Source: Shimia abyssi (GTDB lineage: Bacteria; Pseudomonadota; Alphaproteobacteria; Rhodobacterales; Rhodobacteraceae). From it: a stretch of 64,000 nucleotides of DNA. The stretch spans positions 1 through 64,000 of the forward strand of contig NZ_PYGJ01000020.1 in assembly GCF_003014475.1 (NCBI RefSeq), read 5' to 3'. The notes under the pieces were generated by a model that made no database searches, was not told the origin of the DNA, and saw only the letters and a program-made list of their open reading frames with translations. Below, piece after piece: positions 1 to 9,790 of this stretch. A program made the position numbers and the translations under genes. Numbering within the stretch: the stretch's first letter is position 1; each line of letters begins with the position of its first letter.

Positions 1-60
1 GGTGGGCAGTCTCAGCGTTTTGAGGTGATGGGCCAGGAGCAGTTCCGGAGCGCTCGTCAT
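1..60 (-). CDS. istB: IS21-family helper ATPase IstB, N-terminus only (runs off the left edge)
   Basis: Only the first 20 codons are inside the window. On the minus strand they read MTSAPELLLAHHLKTLRLPT, which matches the usual start of IstB, the AAA+ helper of IS21 transposases. The ATG (58-60) overlaps the TGA of the istA remnant as ATGA, the translationally coupled arrangement normal for IS21 elements. Whether the rest of istB is intact lies outside the window. Confidence 0.75.
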   Translation of the reverse strand, partial: MTSAPELLLAHHLKTLRLPT

Positions 61-764
61 GCTCGACCTCCGCCCAGCAGGCTCATGTAGGATGCGGCTG
101 ATGTCGTGGCGACGTTCGTGCTGGGCAGGAACGGGTAAACATCCAGATCCAACCTTGGAGGCCTCCGTTCCACCCGGCACAGGATCAAATGCTTGATGGC
201 ATCAAAGCTAATTGCTCCGAGGCGCAGCGCATCTTTAATGGCGATGTGCAGCACATCCAGCTCGAAGCGTTCCAGCAGGCGCAGGACCTGCACGTATTCC
301 CGTTTGCCAGCCTTGCCCTGCCGGGCTTCCAAGAGCCGCTGAAGTGTGGCGAAGGCTTCTGGCAGATACCAGCCCTGCAAAGGTGCTGCCTGATCAAAGG
401 CCATGATCTTGCGCTCGATCAGCCGCAGATAATGAACGGGATCGAAGGCTATGTCGCCACTCTCGTAGGACCGGGGATGTTGGGCAATGACATCGGCGGC
501 GCAGCCGATCAAAACCCGATCCACAAATCCCTTAATCCAGACCTCACGATGACCGAAGGCGACAGGCACCGAGTAATCATTGCCGCGATAACGCACCATG
601 GACGTCGACGTGACCTGGCCACTTTGCAGATCACAAGCCTCAAAGGGGGCTGCGGGCAAATCCCGCATCGCGGCCCGATCAGCTTGCAGTCGCTCGCCGA
701 TACTTACCTTGTGACCGCGCAAAACATCGCCCTGCCGCTTGCGGCAGGGTGATATTGGGAATTT
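57..764 (-). pseudogene. istA: IS21-family transposase IstA, 5'-truncated C-terminal fragment
   Basis: The fragment carries the Mu-transposase C-terminal beta-barrel region (VRYRGNDYSVPVAFG...) and the IstA tail (KRPP/RRPPRLDLDVYPFLP, TTSAASY). A full IstA is about 500 residues. Here the integrase core with its DDE residues is missing. Reading upstream, IstA-like sequence (CRKRQGDVLRGHK) continues only to about position 746. The frame then meets a stop at 765-767, directly against the 3' CCA of the tRNA-Gly gene. A TTG at 720-722 is the first usable start codon, but a functional protein is unlikely. The truncation point so close to the tRNA end suggests a deletion or recombination junction. 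Confidence 0.8.
730..749 (-). terminator. Hairpin downstream of tRNA-Gly, formed inside the istA remnant
   Basis: CCCTGCCGC TT GCGGCAGGG is a perfect 9-bp inverted repeat with a 2-nt centre. On the minus strand it is followed by CGATGTTTT, so it could act as a rho-independent terminator for the tRNA-Gly transcript. Part of it lies in sequence that still reads as IstA (CRKRQ), so the IS remnant may supply the terminator. Confidence 0.45.
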
Positions 765-767
765 CTA

Positions 768-841
768 TGGAGCGGGTAACGGGAATCGAACCCGTAACTT
801 AAGCTTGGGAAGCTCGCGTGATACCTTTTCACCATACCCGC
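768..841 (-). tRNA. tRNA-Gly (anticodon CCC)
   Basis: The minus strand folds as a complete tRNA. The acceptor stem is GCGGGTA/TACCCGC, the D-arm GTGAAAAGGTATCAC, the anticodon loop TTCCCAA (anticodon CCC) and the T-arm ACGGG-TTCGATT-CCCGT. Discriminator T and an encoded CCA end at 768. The lowest anticodon-stem pair is C-A, otherwise pairing is good. The IS21 remnant starts within about 20 bp of its 3' end, a position often used by integrating elements. Confidence 0.95.
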
Positions 842-888
842 AACGACGCCGTGGATACCGTGCCCCCCAACGCCGTGCAACCCCTCTC

Positions 889-2490
889 TCAGCCTTGCGC
901 GCTCAATATATGATCCAGCAATGCCACCGTCGAACCAGATGCGTTTTCGGGATAATCGCCGCCTGACACCGCAGGCACCAGACCGTTGGCAAGTTCTTTG
1001 CCCAGCTCGACCCCCCATTGGTCAAACGAGTTGATCCCATAGATCACCCCTTCGACAAACACCCGATGTTCATAGAGCGCCACAATCTGGCCCAGCACAT
1101 AAGGCGTCAGCTTCTTGTAAACCAGCGTTGTCGACGGGCGATTGCCCTCAAACACCTTGTGGCGCGCCAATTGGTCCAGCTTTTCGCCCGACACGCCCTT
1201 GGCCGCCAATTGTGCACGCGCCTCAACTTCGCTGCGCCCTTTCAACAGGGCCTCAGATTGTGCCAGACAATTGGCCACCAGCGCCTTGTGATGTTCCTGC
1301 AATGCGGGCTCGTGTCCCTCGCAGCCAACAATGAACTCGCAAGGCACCACCTGACGTCCCTGATGGATCAACTGGTAAAACGCGTGCTGCCCGTTTGTGC
1401 CCGGTTCCCCCCAGACAACCGGCCCCGCAACCCGGCTCAGCGCAGTACCGTCAACTGCCACGCGCTTGCCGTTTGATTCCATCTCCAACTGCTGCAAATA
1501 CGCTGGCAAACGTGCCAGCCGCTGTTCATACGGCAACACAGCGCGGCTGCCATGGCCGCACACTTGCTGGTTCCAGATCCCGACCAACGCCAACAGCACC
1601 GGCAGGTTTACCTCTGGTTCAGCCTTACAAAAATGCTGGTCCATCGCCTGTGCACCAGTGAGAAAGCTCTCAAAAGCCGTCGGCCCAACGGCCAGCATCA
1701 GCGAAAACCCGATCGGGCCCCACATCGAGTAGCGCCCGCCGACCCAGTCGCCAAATCCAAAAACACGTTCCGCCGGAATGCCAAACTCGGCGCATTTTGC
1801 CGGGTCCGACGAAATCGCCACAAAGCGCTCAATCGCCGCCTGTCCACCGGCCCAGGCCAGCGTCGTGCGCGCGTTCAGCATGGTTTCCTGCGTCGTAAAC
1901 GTCTTGGATGCGACAATTACCAGCGTCGTTTCAGGGTCCAACCCCGCCAGCGTGTCCGTCGCGTCTGCGCCATCGACATTCGAGATGAAATGACACCGCG
2001 GACCATCGTGATACGGCGCCATGGCCAATACCGCCATCAACGGCCCAAGATCGGATCCGCCAATCCCAATGTTCACCACATCCGTGATCCGCTTGCCTCC
2101 GCCGGGGAATGACCCGTCTCGCACCGCATTGGCAAGTGTCGCCATGCGCGAACGGGTTTCGCGCACCTCGGGCAAGACGTTTTCGCCGTCGACCAGCACC
2201 GCGTCACCATCCAGATTGCGCAGCGCGGTGTGTAACACGGCCCGGTCTTCTGTGACGTTGATCTTTTCACCCGCAAACATCGCGTCCCGCTTGGCCGCAA
2301 CATCCGCATCCTTCGCCAATTGCACCAGCGCCGCGCGCCCCGCCGCATCAATGCTGGTCTTTGAGTAATCAAACAAAAGCCCATCGGTATTCAGTGAAAA
2401 ATCACCAGCCCGATTTGCATCTTCTGAAAAAAGTGCGGTGATCGAGCGTACCTGTGCCGCATCGCGCATTACATCAAGGGGTTTCCACAT
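889..2490 (-). CDS. pgi: Glucose-6-phosphate isomerase
   Basis: Interconverts glucose-6-phosphate and fructose-6-phosphate in the cytoplasm. The 533-residue product starting MWKPLDVMRDAAQ has the normal family length and both signature regions: DWVGGRYSMWGPIGFS near residue 235 and the C-terminal INSFDQWGVELGKEL. A more distal in-frame start is possible, but it would overlap pgl and add a non-homologous leader. The chosen ATG (2488-2490) lies 1 nt after the pgl stop, as expected for coupled genes. It is the third gene of zwf-pgl-pgi. In this group glucose is degraded mainly by the Entner-Doudoroff route, so Pgi probably recycles fructose-6-phosphate into it. Confidence 0.96.
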   Translation of the reverse strand: MWKPLDVMRDAAQVRSITALFSEDANRAGDFSLNTDGLLFDYSKTSIDAAGRAALVQLAKDADVAAKRDAMFAGEKINVTEDRAVLHTALRNLDGDAVLVDGENVLPEVRETRSRMATLANAVRDGSFPGGGKRITDVVNIGIGGSDLGPLMAVLAMAPYHDGPRCHFISNVDGADATDTLAGLDPETTLVIVASKTFTTQETMLNARTTLAWAGGQAAIERFVAISSDPAKCAEFGIPAERVFGFGDWVGGRYSMWGPIGFSLMLAVGPTAFESFLTGAQAMDQHFCKAEPEVNLPVLLALVGIWNQQVCGHGSRAVLPYEQRLARLPAYLQQLEMESNGKRVAVDGTALSRVAGPVVWGEPGTNGQHAFYQLIHQGRQVVPCEFIVGCEGHEPALQEHHKALVANCLAQSEALLKGRSEVEARAQLAAKGVSGEKLDQLARHKVFEGNRPSTTLVYKKLTPYVLGQIVALYEHRVFVEGVIYGINSFDQWGVELGKELANGLVPAVSGGDYPENASGSTVALLDHILSAQG

Positions 2491-2491
2491 A

Positions 2492-3166
2492 TCAGTTCTC
2501 CGACCAGTGAATATCCGCGCCCGACAGAATGGCCCTGACCGGGGCCTCTTCAACCGGCAAATGTTTCGCTTTTTCAAGGGCTTCCTTTTTATCGTTACCC
2601 TTGATCAGAATGTGTTTTTTCACCGCATCATTCAACACACGCGCCGACATGGTGATGCGGGTATCTGGCAGATCATCCCGCCGCACTGGCAGCAATATCG
2701 GCGCATCCGGCGCCAGTGCGGCGCTCAATCCGTCCGAACCGGGGAACAACGAGGCCGTGTGCATATCCGCCCCCATTCCCAGCAACGCCGCCGTAATCGG
2801 CAACGATGTCGCAAACCCGCTTTCCAGCTCGGCAAGCACATCCTCGGGCGCATTCGCAGGTGCATAAAGCGGCAAGAACCGCGCCGCCACCGCGCGATTG
2901 GTCAACAACCGCGCTTTGATCAGCCGTGCATTTGACCGTTCGTGATCTTCTGGAACCCAGCGCTCATCCGTTAACGTCACATCCACACGTGACCAATCCA
3001 GATCCACCGCACTCAGCGCATCAAATACTGGTCCCGGTGTTGTGCCCCCGGCCACCGCCAGCAAAACGCGATCCTCATGGTGTAGCGCCTCTGACAAATC
3101 ATCCGCTAATGCATTTGCCACGTCGATGGCCATCATCTCGAAATCAGGATATTCTTTAAAATTCAA
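2492..3166 (-). CDS. pgl: 6-phosphogluconolactonase
   Basis: Hydrolyses 6-phosphogluconolactone formed by Zwf. The 224-residue product shows the family pattern: GGTTPGPVFDAL near the N-terminus, VDVTLTDERWVPEDHERSN in the middle, and LLGMGADMHTASLFPG. I prefer the TTG at 3164-3166. It overlaps the zwf stop as TTGA, has an AGGTG ribosome-binding site about 8 nt upstream, and gives the usual short N-terminus (MNFKEYPD). An ATG at 3182-3184 would add six residues. It lies between zwf and pgi with overlaps on both sides, so it is translationally coupled. Confidence 0.94.
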   Translation of the reverse strand: MNFKEYPDFEMMAIDVANALADDLSEALHHEDRVLLAVAGGTTPGPVFDALSAVDLDWSRVDVTLTDERWVPEDHERSNARLIKARLLTNRAVAARFLPLYAPANAPEDVLAELESGFATSLPITAALLGMGADMHTASLFPGSDGLSAALAPDAPILLPVRRDDLPDTRITMSARVLNDAVKKHILIKGNDKKEALEKAKHLPVEEAPVRAILSGADIHWSEN

Positions 3167-4614
3167 TTTATTACACCTCGCCATTCACGTCCGTCGCGAC
3201 GTATCATCATCGTTGCATCATCCGGGCCAGCCGAATAGGAATCATAGGGTTTAGGCGCGTCGCCTCGCGCCTGCCAGCCCCGAATAATTGGATCGGTCCA
3301 GGCCCACGCCGCCTCGACCTCATCGTTGCGCATGAACAGGGTCTGATCGCCCCGGATCACATCCATAATCAGCCGCTCATAGGCATCAGGTGAATCCGCA
3401 GACGGCCCAAGCGCTTCGGCAAAGCTCATGTCCAATGGCACATCCACCAGACGCATGCCCCCCGGCCCCGGATCCTTGATCGTCACACCCAGCGTAATGC
3501 CCTCATCGGGCTGCAACTGAATGGTCAACTCATTGTTGTGACGGCCCGCCTCTTGTCCAAAAATTGCATGTGGCGTTTCCTTGAACACCACCGTGATCTC
3601 GCTGTCGCGCTCTGACATGCGCTTGCCGGTGCGCAGGTAAAACGGCGTGCCCGCCCACCGCCAATTGTTCAGATGGCATTTCAGCGCAATGAAGCTCTCG
3701 GTGCGCGACCGGGGATTGTCCACATCCTCGCGATAACTAGTCGCGCCGTCCGCGGCCGTATACTGCCCCCGCACAATATGATGCGGTTCCACATTGCTCA
3801 GCGCGCGGATCACCTTCAGTTTTTCATCCCGCACAGCGTCCGGGTCAAAAAACGTCGGCGGCTCCATCGCGATCAGGCACAATAGCTGCATCAGATGGTT
3901 CTGCACCATATCGCGCATGGCGCCCGCGCTTTCGTAATACTCTCCGCGCCCGTCCACACCCACGGTTTCGGCCACGGTAATCTGAATGTGGTCAATATAC
4001 TGCGCGTTCCATAGCGGCTCAAACAGCATATTGCCGAACCGCACCGCCATCAGATTCTGAACCGTTTCTTTGCCCAGATAATGATCGATCCTGTAAATCT
4101 GACTTTCGTCAAAATGCTGCGCCAGCTCCGCGTTCAGCGCCTGCGCCGTCTCAAGGTCGTGGCCAAACGGTTTCTCCACAACCACGCGGGACTGTTCGTT
4201 CATCAGCTCATGGTCTTGCAGCCGCATCGACAGCCCGGAGAACAGCCCCGGATCAACCGAAAAATAAAAAGCCCGTACCCGGTCCGCCACCATCAAGCCA
4301 CTCAATTCATCCCAGCCGCGCGGCCCGTTTGCGTCAACCGACACATAATGCACACAGCGACAGAACGTCTCCACCAAGGAGCGATCCAATGCCAGCTCAC
4401 CCGCAAATTCGCTCAGCGATTTGCGTACAAACTCACGATAGTCCGCATCGCTCCAGTCACGTCGCGAAGCGCCAATCAGACGCGCGCCGTCAGCCATCTG
4501 TCCACTGCAAAAACGTTTGAATAGCGCGGGTAATATCTTGCGCCGTGCTAGATCGCCCGTGCCGCCAAATACCACAAGATCAAACAAGTCCACCGGGATC
4601 GTGCGTGATACCAT
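3163..4614 (-). CDS. zwf: Glucose-6-phosphate 1-dehydrogenase
   Basis: NAD(P)-dependent oxidation of glucose-6-phosphate, the committed step of the Entner-Doudoroff and oxidative pentose phosphate routes. The 483-residue protein has the N-terminal nucleotide-binding motif (VVFGGTGDLARRK) and the substrate-binding signature RIDHYLGKETVQN around residue 175. It is the first gene of zwf-pgl-pgi. A perfect LacI-type palindrome lies about 90 bp upstream of its start, so carbon-source repression or activation is likely. No edd or eda gene is nearby. Confidence 0.97.
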   Translation of the reverse strand: MVSRTIPVDLFDLVVFGGTGDLARRKILPALFKRFCSGQMADGARLIGASRRDWSDADYREFVRKSLSEFAGELALDRSLVETFCRCVHYVSVDANGPRGWDELSGLMVADRVRAFYFSVDPGLFSGLSMRLQDHELMNEQSRVVVEKPFGHDLETAQALNAELAQHFDESQIYRIDHYLGKETVQNLMAVRFGNMLFEPLWNAQYIDHIQITVAETVGVDGRGEYYESAGAMRDMVQNHLMQLLCLIAMEPPTFFDPDAVRDEKLKVIRALSNVEPHHIVRGQYTAADGATSYREDVDNPRSRTESFIALKCHLNNWRWAGTPFYLRTGKRMSERDSEITVVFKETPHAIFGQEAGRHNNELTIQLQPDEGITLGVTIKDPGPGGMRLVDVPLDMSFAEALGPSADSPDAYERLIMDVIRGDQTLFMRNDEVEAAWAWTDPIIRGWQARGDAPKPYDSYSAGPDDATMMIRRDGREWRGVIN

Positions 4615-4703
4615 ATTCGAATTGCCTCACTCGCCTATACGTCTGTCGCGCAAGCCTGTATTCACCGCTTGAAACACATTCACAACCGCGATTTTGGCCA
4701 GAT

Positions 4704-4717
4704 CGTTAGCGCTAACG
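4704..4717. promoter_or_regulatory. LacI-family operator-like palindrome upstream of zwf
   Basis: CGTTAGCGCTAACG is a perfect 14-bp palindrome with the central CG typical of LacI-family operators (TGTTAGCGCTAACA type). It lies in the 228-bp gap between the divergent zwf operon and the radical SAM gene, so it could control either. No LacI-family gene is present in the window. The call rests on motif shape only. Confidence 0.6.
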
Positions 4718-4842
4718 TTCACCTATCATTTCAACTTTAGCACTGCAAGCACGCTTCACAACTGTGTCAGTGCCCTTCAAAGCGGTTTTCGTTCCACCAA
4801 ATTTTGGTTAGGACCAGAAAAAAACACGGGGATCACAGGCTT

Positions 4843-5784
4843 ATGAAAGATCAGGGGCAGTTCCAAAAATTTCAGGATCCCTTTGTCACAGCCAAGGGCG
4901 AAACTCGCGCCCAGGTGGCTCTAACTGATCCGCAGACACTTTGGTTCAATACCGGTACGCTCTGCAATATCGAATGCGAGAATTGCTATATCCTAAGCTC
5001 TCCCACCAATGACGCTCTTGTTTATTTGACCGCGGACGAGGTGACCGACTACCTCGACCAGTTGGATGACAGAAACTGGGCTGTGCGCGAGATTGGATTT
5101 ACCGGTGGTGAGCCGTTCATGAACCCGGCCATGATCGACATGACCGAACGTGCACTGGCACGTGGTTACGATGTTCTGATCCTCACCAATGCCATGCAAC
5201 CTATGATGCGCAAACGTGTGCGCGCTGGCCTTTTGGACCTGCGCGAACGCTATGGCGACAAACTTACCCTGCGTATTTCCGTCGACCATTGGAGCGCGGA
5301 TCTACACGACAAAGAGCGCGGCCGTGGCAGCTTTGCCCGCACACTGGACGGGATGTTCTGGTTGCGTGACAACGGGTTTCAAATGACCGTCGCTGGTCGC
5401 ACTGTCTGGGGCGAAAATGACGCGCAGTCACGTGCGGGATATGCGGCGTTCTACGCTGAGAATGACTTCAACATCGACGCCCAAGACCCTATGCAAACTG
5501 TATTATTTCCCGAAATGGATGAAATGGTCGATGTGCCGGAAATCACCACCGATTGCTGGGACATCCTCGACAAATCCCCCACTCAGGTGATGTGCGCCTC
5601 TTCTCGTATGGTCGTCCGCCACAAAGGTGCCGACAAACCATCCGTCATCGCTTGCACCCTACTGCCTTATGATCGTCAGTTCGAATTGGGCCACTCACTG
5701 GAAGAGGCCGAAAAACCGGTCCAACTCAATCACCCCCACTGCGCCAAGTTCTGCGTTCTCGGCGGCGCGTCCTGCTCCGCCTGA
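4843..5784 (+). CDS. Radical SAM protein with a C-terminal cysteine cluster
   Basis: The 313-residue product has the canonical CxxxCxxC [4Fe-4S]/SAM motif (CNIECENC, around residue 40), then GFTGGEPFMNP, the usual GGEP SAM-contact motif. The C-terminal third has further cysteines (CWDILDK, MCASSR, IACTLL, HCAKFCVLGGASC) laid out like a SPASM/twitch auxiliary-cluster domain. The substrate is unknown and no obvious peptide or cofactor partner lies next to it. The ATG at 4843 is preferred over a TTG 39 nt upstream that would add a basic non-homologous leader. It is divergent from zwf and transcribed alone. Confidence 0.85.
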   Translation: MKDQGQFQKFQDPFVTAKGETRAQVALTDPQTLWFNTGTLCNIECENCYILSSPTNDALVYLTADEVTDYLDQLDDRNWAVREIGFTGGEPFMNPAMIDMTERALARGYDVLILTNAMQPMMRKRVRAGLLDLRERYGDKLTLRISVDHWSADLHDKERGRGSFARTLDGMFWLRDNGFQMTVAGRTVWGENDAQSRAGYAAFYAENDFNIDAQDPMQTVLFPEMDEMVDVPEITTDCWDILDKSPTQVMCASSRMVVRHKGADKPSVIACTLLPYDRQFELGHSLEEAEKPVQLNHPHCAKFCVLGGASCSA

Positions 5785-5813
5785 CGCTCCCCGGCGAATC
5801 GGGTAAATTGATC

Positions 5814-6509
5814 TCAGTTCAATTCAGGTGATTTCCAATACTTCGTCCCTGTGGCGTTGGCATTCACGCGCCACCCGGTTTTGCTCAGCGCAAAAAACGA
5901 CCGCCCTTCGACAAATCGCGCGGTTTCGTTGGCGCTGTCTTCGCCCTGCATGGCCCCTGCATCCGCTGTGGCATCATATCCGTTGATCACAAAACTCTGA
6001 AAATCCGCCGCCGTCTCAAACAGGATCACGAATTGGGCCTCAAACCCGCCAATTCCAACCGCCGCCCCAAGGCCTCCGGTACCCATATTCATATAGGTGC
6101 GCGCGCCGTCCGGCCCTACCGCCACGCCACGCCCATACCCAGCTGAAAACGGGATCACCGTCACCTGACGCGAGTCAAAGGCGGCATATCCTGCACTGCT
6201 TTCATAAAGCGTACCCGCATCCGCATTCTCCGCCAACAAACGCGCCAGTATCTGGTCTGCCATTCCGTCCAGACGCGCACGGGTTTCCTCTGGCGTGGCC
6301 TCATTGGACAATAACTCCCCGGTCGAGTCGATCGCGTCGCCTACGGCGGTGGCGCCCTTGCCGATAGCCTCGCCCGTGGCGTCGACCCCTTTACCAATCG
6401 CGTCACCTGTGGCCTCAGCGCCCTTCTTGATCTTGTCCAAGAGCCCCCCTTCGGCCAGAACCGGCTCCGCAACCATCAACACACACAACGCCGCCCCGAA
6501 AATTCGCAT
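5814..6509 (-). CDS. SYLF (Ysc84-like) lipid-binding domain protein, exported
   Basis: A 231-residue protein with an N-terminal signal peptide (MRIFGAALCVLMVAEPVLA). A short glycine/alanine-rich repeat stretch follows (variants of ATGDAIGKGVDATGEAIGKG, residues about 30-60). The SYLF domain covers the C-terminal two thirds (SAGYAAFDSRQVTVIPFSAGYGRGVAV, GIGGFEAQFVILFET). SYLF proteins bind phosphoinositides in eukaryotes; the bacterial role is not settled. The ATG at 6507-6509 has an AGGAG ribosome-binding site; an upstream in-frame start would hide the signal peptide. It converges with the radical SAM gene. Confidence 0.85.
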   Translation of the reverse strand: MRIFGAALCVLMVAEPVLAEGGLLDKIKKGAEATGDAIGKGVDATGEAIGKGATAVGDAIDSTGELLSNEATPEETRARLDGMADQILARLLAENADAGTLYESSAGYAAFDSRQVTVIPFSAGYGRGVAVGPDGARTYMNMGTGGLGAAVGIGGFEAQFVILFETAADFQSFVINGYDATADAGAMQGEDSANETARFVEGRSFFALSKTGWRVNANATGTKYWKSPELN

Positions 6510-6785
6510 AATCTCTCCTTGGATTTGCTGGCCCACACAGGAACCCTGCCAAAAGATCAACGGCAATTGCAACAATCCTCTGCTCAGCACCAATTTTGAC
6601 CCCAAAATGCGACACAAAACAGGTCACCAACACTCGGTTATTTATACCTATACAAACCAATAACTTAGCCCCAATTCACCGAAGACTGTGAAACCACCGG
6701 CCAAGGCCCATTGCACCCCATATCATGCCTCTGATATACCCTTTGTAACAAGATATTGACCGCCACAAAGAAGCGAGCACAGGAC

Positions 6786-9533
6786 TTGAGCGATACGCCG
6801 GAAACCCCTGAAAACGAAGACGAAAAACCTGTTCATGAGCGGATGGTCCACGATGGCCCCACCGTAACCATCGAAGAGGAAATGCGCGCTTCTTACCTCG
6901 ACTACGCCATGAGCGTGATCGTCAGCCGTGCCATCCCTGACTTACGTGATGGGCTCAAACCGGTGCACCGTCGCATTCTTTATGCGATGCACGAAACCGG
7001 CAACACACATGAAAAATCCTATCGCAAATCGGCCCGCCCGGTAGGCGATGTTATGGGTAAATACCACCCGCATGGCGACTCTGCGATCTATGACGCCCTT
7101 GTGCGCATGGCCCAGGATTTCTCCATGTCGCTGCCGCTCTTGGACGGTCAGGGCAACTTTGGTTCGATGGACGGCGATAACCCGGCGGCCATGCGCTATA
7201 CCGAGGTGCGGATGGACAAACCGGCCGCCTTCATGCTGGCCGACATCGAAAAAGAGACCGTCGATTTTCAGGACAACTATGATGGCAAGGACCGTGAACC
7301 AACGGTCCTGCCTTCGCGGTTCCCCAACATGCTGGTCAATGGCGCAGGCGGTATCGCTGTTGGTATGGCAACCAACATCCCGCCCCATAACCTTGGCGAA
7401 GTGGTCGACGCCACGCTCGCCCTGATCGACGATCCGGACCTGACCAGCGAACAGCTGATCGAATATGTGCCCGGCCCCGATTTCCCCACTGGCGGCATCA
7501 TGCTGGGCCGCTCCGGCGCGCGCAAGGCGTATCTGGAGGGGCGCGGCAGCGTCATTGTGCGCTCTAAAACCCGTGTCGAGGAAATCCGCAAGGATCGGTA
7601 CGCCATCGTCATCGACGAGATCCCCTATCAGGTGAACAAGGCCACGATGATCGAACGCATCGCCGAGGCCGCGCGCGAAAAACGGATCGAAGGCATCGCC
7701 CATGTTCAGGATGAATCCGACCGTAACGGTGTGCGCGTGGTTGTCGAACTCAAACGCGACGCCACTGCCGAAGTGGTGCTGAACCAACTGTTCCGCTTCA
7801 CTCCGATGCAGACCTATTTTGGCTGTAACATGCTGGCCCTGAATGGTGGCCGCCCCGAACAGCTCACCCTGCGCCGCTTCCTGACCTCGTTCATCGACTT
7901 CCGCGAAGAAGTTGTCGCGCGCCGCACCGCTTATGACCTGCGCAAAGCCCGCGAACGCAGCCACATCCTGTGTGGACTGGCCGTGGCCGTCTCCAACGTG
8001 GATGAAATCGTCGCCACCATCCGCAGCTCGGCAGATGCCGCCGAGGCCCGGCACAAGCTGATGACCCGTCGCTGGCCCGCCGCCGACATCGCCGGCTATA
8101 TCCAGCTGATCGACGATCCGACCCACACCATGAACGACGACGGTACCTATAACCTCAGCGAAACTCAGGCGCGCGCCATCCTTGAGCTGCGTCTGCAACG
8201 CCTGACGCAGATCGGTGTCAAAGAGGTCACGGACGAGCTTGAGCAATTGGCCGGTAAGATCAAGGAATACCTTGAAATTCTGTCCTCTCGCGAACGCATC
8301 ATGGGTCTGATTTCCTCGGAACTCCAAGAGGTCAGAGACCAGTTCGCAGTACCCCGCCGTACCGAGATCACAGACTGGTCCGGCGACATGGACGACGAGG
8401 ATCTGATCGAGCGCGAAGACATGGTTGTGACCGTCACCTCTGGCGGCTACATCAAGCGCACCCCTCTGGTCGATTTCCGCGCGCAAAAACGTGGCGGCAA
8501 AGGCATTTCGGGGATGCAGACCAAGGAAGAGGATGTCGTCACCAACCTCTTTGTGGCCAACACCCATACACAGCTGTTGTTCTTCACGACCGACGGCATG
8601 GCCTACAAGCTCAAGACATGGCGTCTGCCCCAAGGGGGCCGCACCGCCAAGGGCAAGGCCATCATCAATATTCTGCCGATCCCCCAAGGGGTCTCGATTG
8701 CCGCAATCATGCCGGTGGATGTGCCTGAAAAAGACTGGGCCGATCTGCAAATTGTCTTTGCCACATCTGCTGGAACTGTGCGTCGTAACCGCCTGTCAGA
8801 CTTCACAAATGTAAAATCCAACGGCAAGATCGCGATGAAGTTCGAGGACGATCACGCCAATACCAAACTGATCAACGCCCGCATTTGTTCCGAGGATGAC
8901 GACGTTATGCTCGTGACAACTTCGGGCCGAGCCATCCGCTTCCCCACAACCGAAGTCCGCGTCTTCAACTCGCGCGCCTCTGTTGGTGTCCGTGGCATCC
9001 GCCTCAATGGCGATGACAAGGTTGTCTCGATGTCGATCATCCGCCACTTCAAGGCCGAAAGCGACGAACGCGCCGCATACCTTAAAATGCGCCGCGCCGT
9101 GGCAGGTGTCACCGAAGGCGGCGAAGAAGAAGAGAGCATCGAAGGTTCAATCACTCAGGAACGCTATGCGGAAATGTCCGCCGCCGAAAACCTGATCCTC
9201 ACCATCACCTCAGGTGGCGCAGGCAAGCTCAGCTCGTCCCATGACTACCCCGTGCGCGGCCGCGGCGGTCAGGGTGTGGCAGCCATGGACAAAGCCATGC
9301 GCGGCGGCGATCTTGTTGCCTCATTCCCGGTGGAAATGGGCGACCAGATCATGCTCGCAACCTCAAAAGGTCAATCCATTCGGGTACCCGTCGACGGTAT
9401 CTCCTTCCGCTCCCGTAGCGCGGGCGGTGTGCGTGTCTTCAACACCGGCAAAGGCGAAGAAGTCGTCTCGGTTGCCTGGATCGCAGAGCAAAACGAAGAA
9501 GAAGACGCGCCCGAGGGCGGCGAGGCGGAATAA
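6786..9533 (+). CDS. gyrA: DNA gyrase subunit A
   Basis: The breakage-reunion subunit of gyrase. Visible features include [31 protein letters not shown], the quinolone-resistance region [17 protein letters not shown] with wild-type serine and aspartate at the positions usually mutated, and the catalytic tyrosine in [10 protein letters not shown]. The GyrA box QKRGGKG marks it as gyrase rather than topoisomerase IV. Six C-terminal beta-pinwheel blades follow, with an acidic tail ([12 protein letters not shown]). The start is uncertain. The TTG at 6786 gives [12 protein letters not shown], like relatives; a TTG at 6756 would add ten residues. Neither has a strong ribosome-binding site. A strong terminator follows. 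Confidence 0.96.
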   Translation: MSDTPETPENEDEKPVHERMVHDGPTVTIEEEMRASYLDYAMSVIVSRAIPDLRDGLKPVHRRILYAMHETGNTHEKSYRKSARPVGDVMGKYHPHGDSAIYDALVRMAQDFSMSLPLLDGQGNFGSMDGDNPAAMRYTEVRMDKPAAFMLADIEKETVDFQDNYDGKDREPTVLPSRFPNMLVNGAGGIAVGMATNIPPHNLGEVVDATLALIDDPDLTSEQLIEYVPGPDFPTGGIMLGRSGARKAYLEGRGSVIVRSKTRVEEIRKDRYAIVIDEIPYQVNKATMIERIAEAAREKRIEGIAHVQDESDRNGVRVVVELKRDATAEVVLNQLFRFTPMQTYFGCNMLALNGGRPEQLTLRRFLTSFIDFREEVVARRTAYDLRKARERSHILCGLAVAVSNVDEIVATIRSSADAAEARHKLMTRRWPAADIAGYIQLIDDPTHTMNDDGTYNLSETQARAILELRLQRLTQIGVKEVTDELEQLAGKIKEYLEILSSRERIMGLISSELQEVRDQFAVPRRTEITDWSGDMDDEDLIEREDMVVTVTSGGYIKRTPLVDFRAQKRGGKGISGMQTKEEDVVTNLFVANTHTQLLFFTTDGMAYKLKTWRLPQGGRTAKGKAIINILPIPQGVSIAAIMPVDVPEKDWADLQIVFATSAGTVRRNRLSDFTNVKSNGKIAMKFEDDHANTKLINARICSEDDDVMLVTTSGRAIRFPTTEVRVFNSRASVGVRGIRLNGDDKVVSMSIIRHFKAESDERAAYLKMRRAVAGVTEGGEEEESIEGSITQERYAEMSAAENLILTITSGGAGKLSSSHDYPVRGRGGQGVAAMDKAMRGGDLVASFPVEMGDQIMLATSKGQSIRVPVDGISFRSRSAGGVRVFNTGKGEEVVSVAWIAEQNEEEDAPEGGEAE

Positions 9534-9555
9534 CCCCCTCCACAACGAAACAATC

Positions 9556-9588
9556 AGGGCGTCCCTCGGGGCGCCCTTTTTCGTTTTT
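9556..9588 (+). terminator. Rho-independent terminator of gyrA
   Basis: GGGCGtCCC-TC-GGGgCGCCC forms a stem with a 2-nt loop (9557-9576). It is followed by TTTTTCGTTTTTT, 23 bp after the gyrA stop. Confidence 0.85.
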
Positions 9589-9790
9589 TAGCGGCACACA
9601 TATCCCGATAACAATCTGGATCCGAGTACGGAAAGATTGGCTTGGGATTTGTGTTGCCTACGCTGTTCGTTTGGAGCCCAATGCGAACGCTGCTCACAAC
9701 CGCGAGAAGCGACTGCAATTGTGGTATCCATTGTCATTTTTGCGCTTTGGTCCCATTTTTGATAGGCTCGGTCCAGCGGAGATCCACACC

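Noticed and set aside
6942..8750. A 602-codon open frame antisense to gyrA
   Set aside because: It lies entirely opposite a well-conserved gyrA, has low-complexity His/Gly/Asp composition typical of antisense GC-rich frames, and matches no family.
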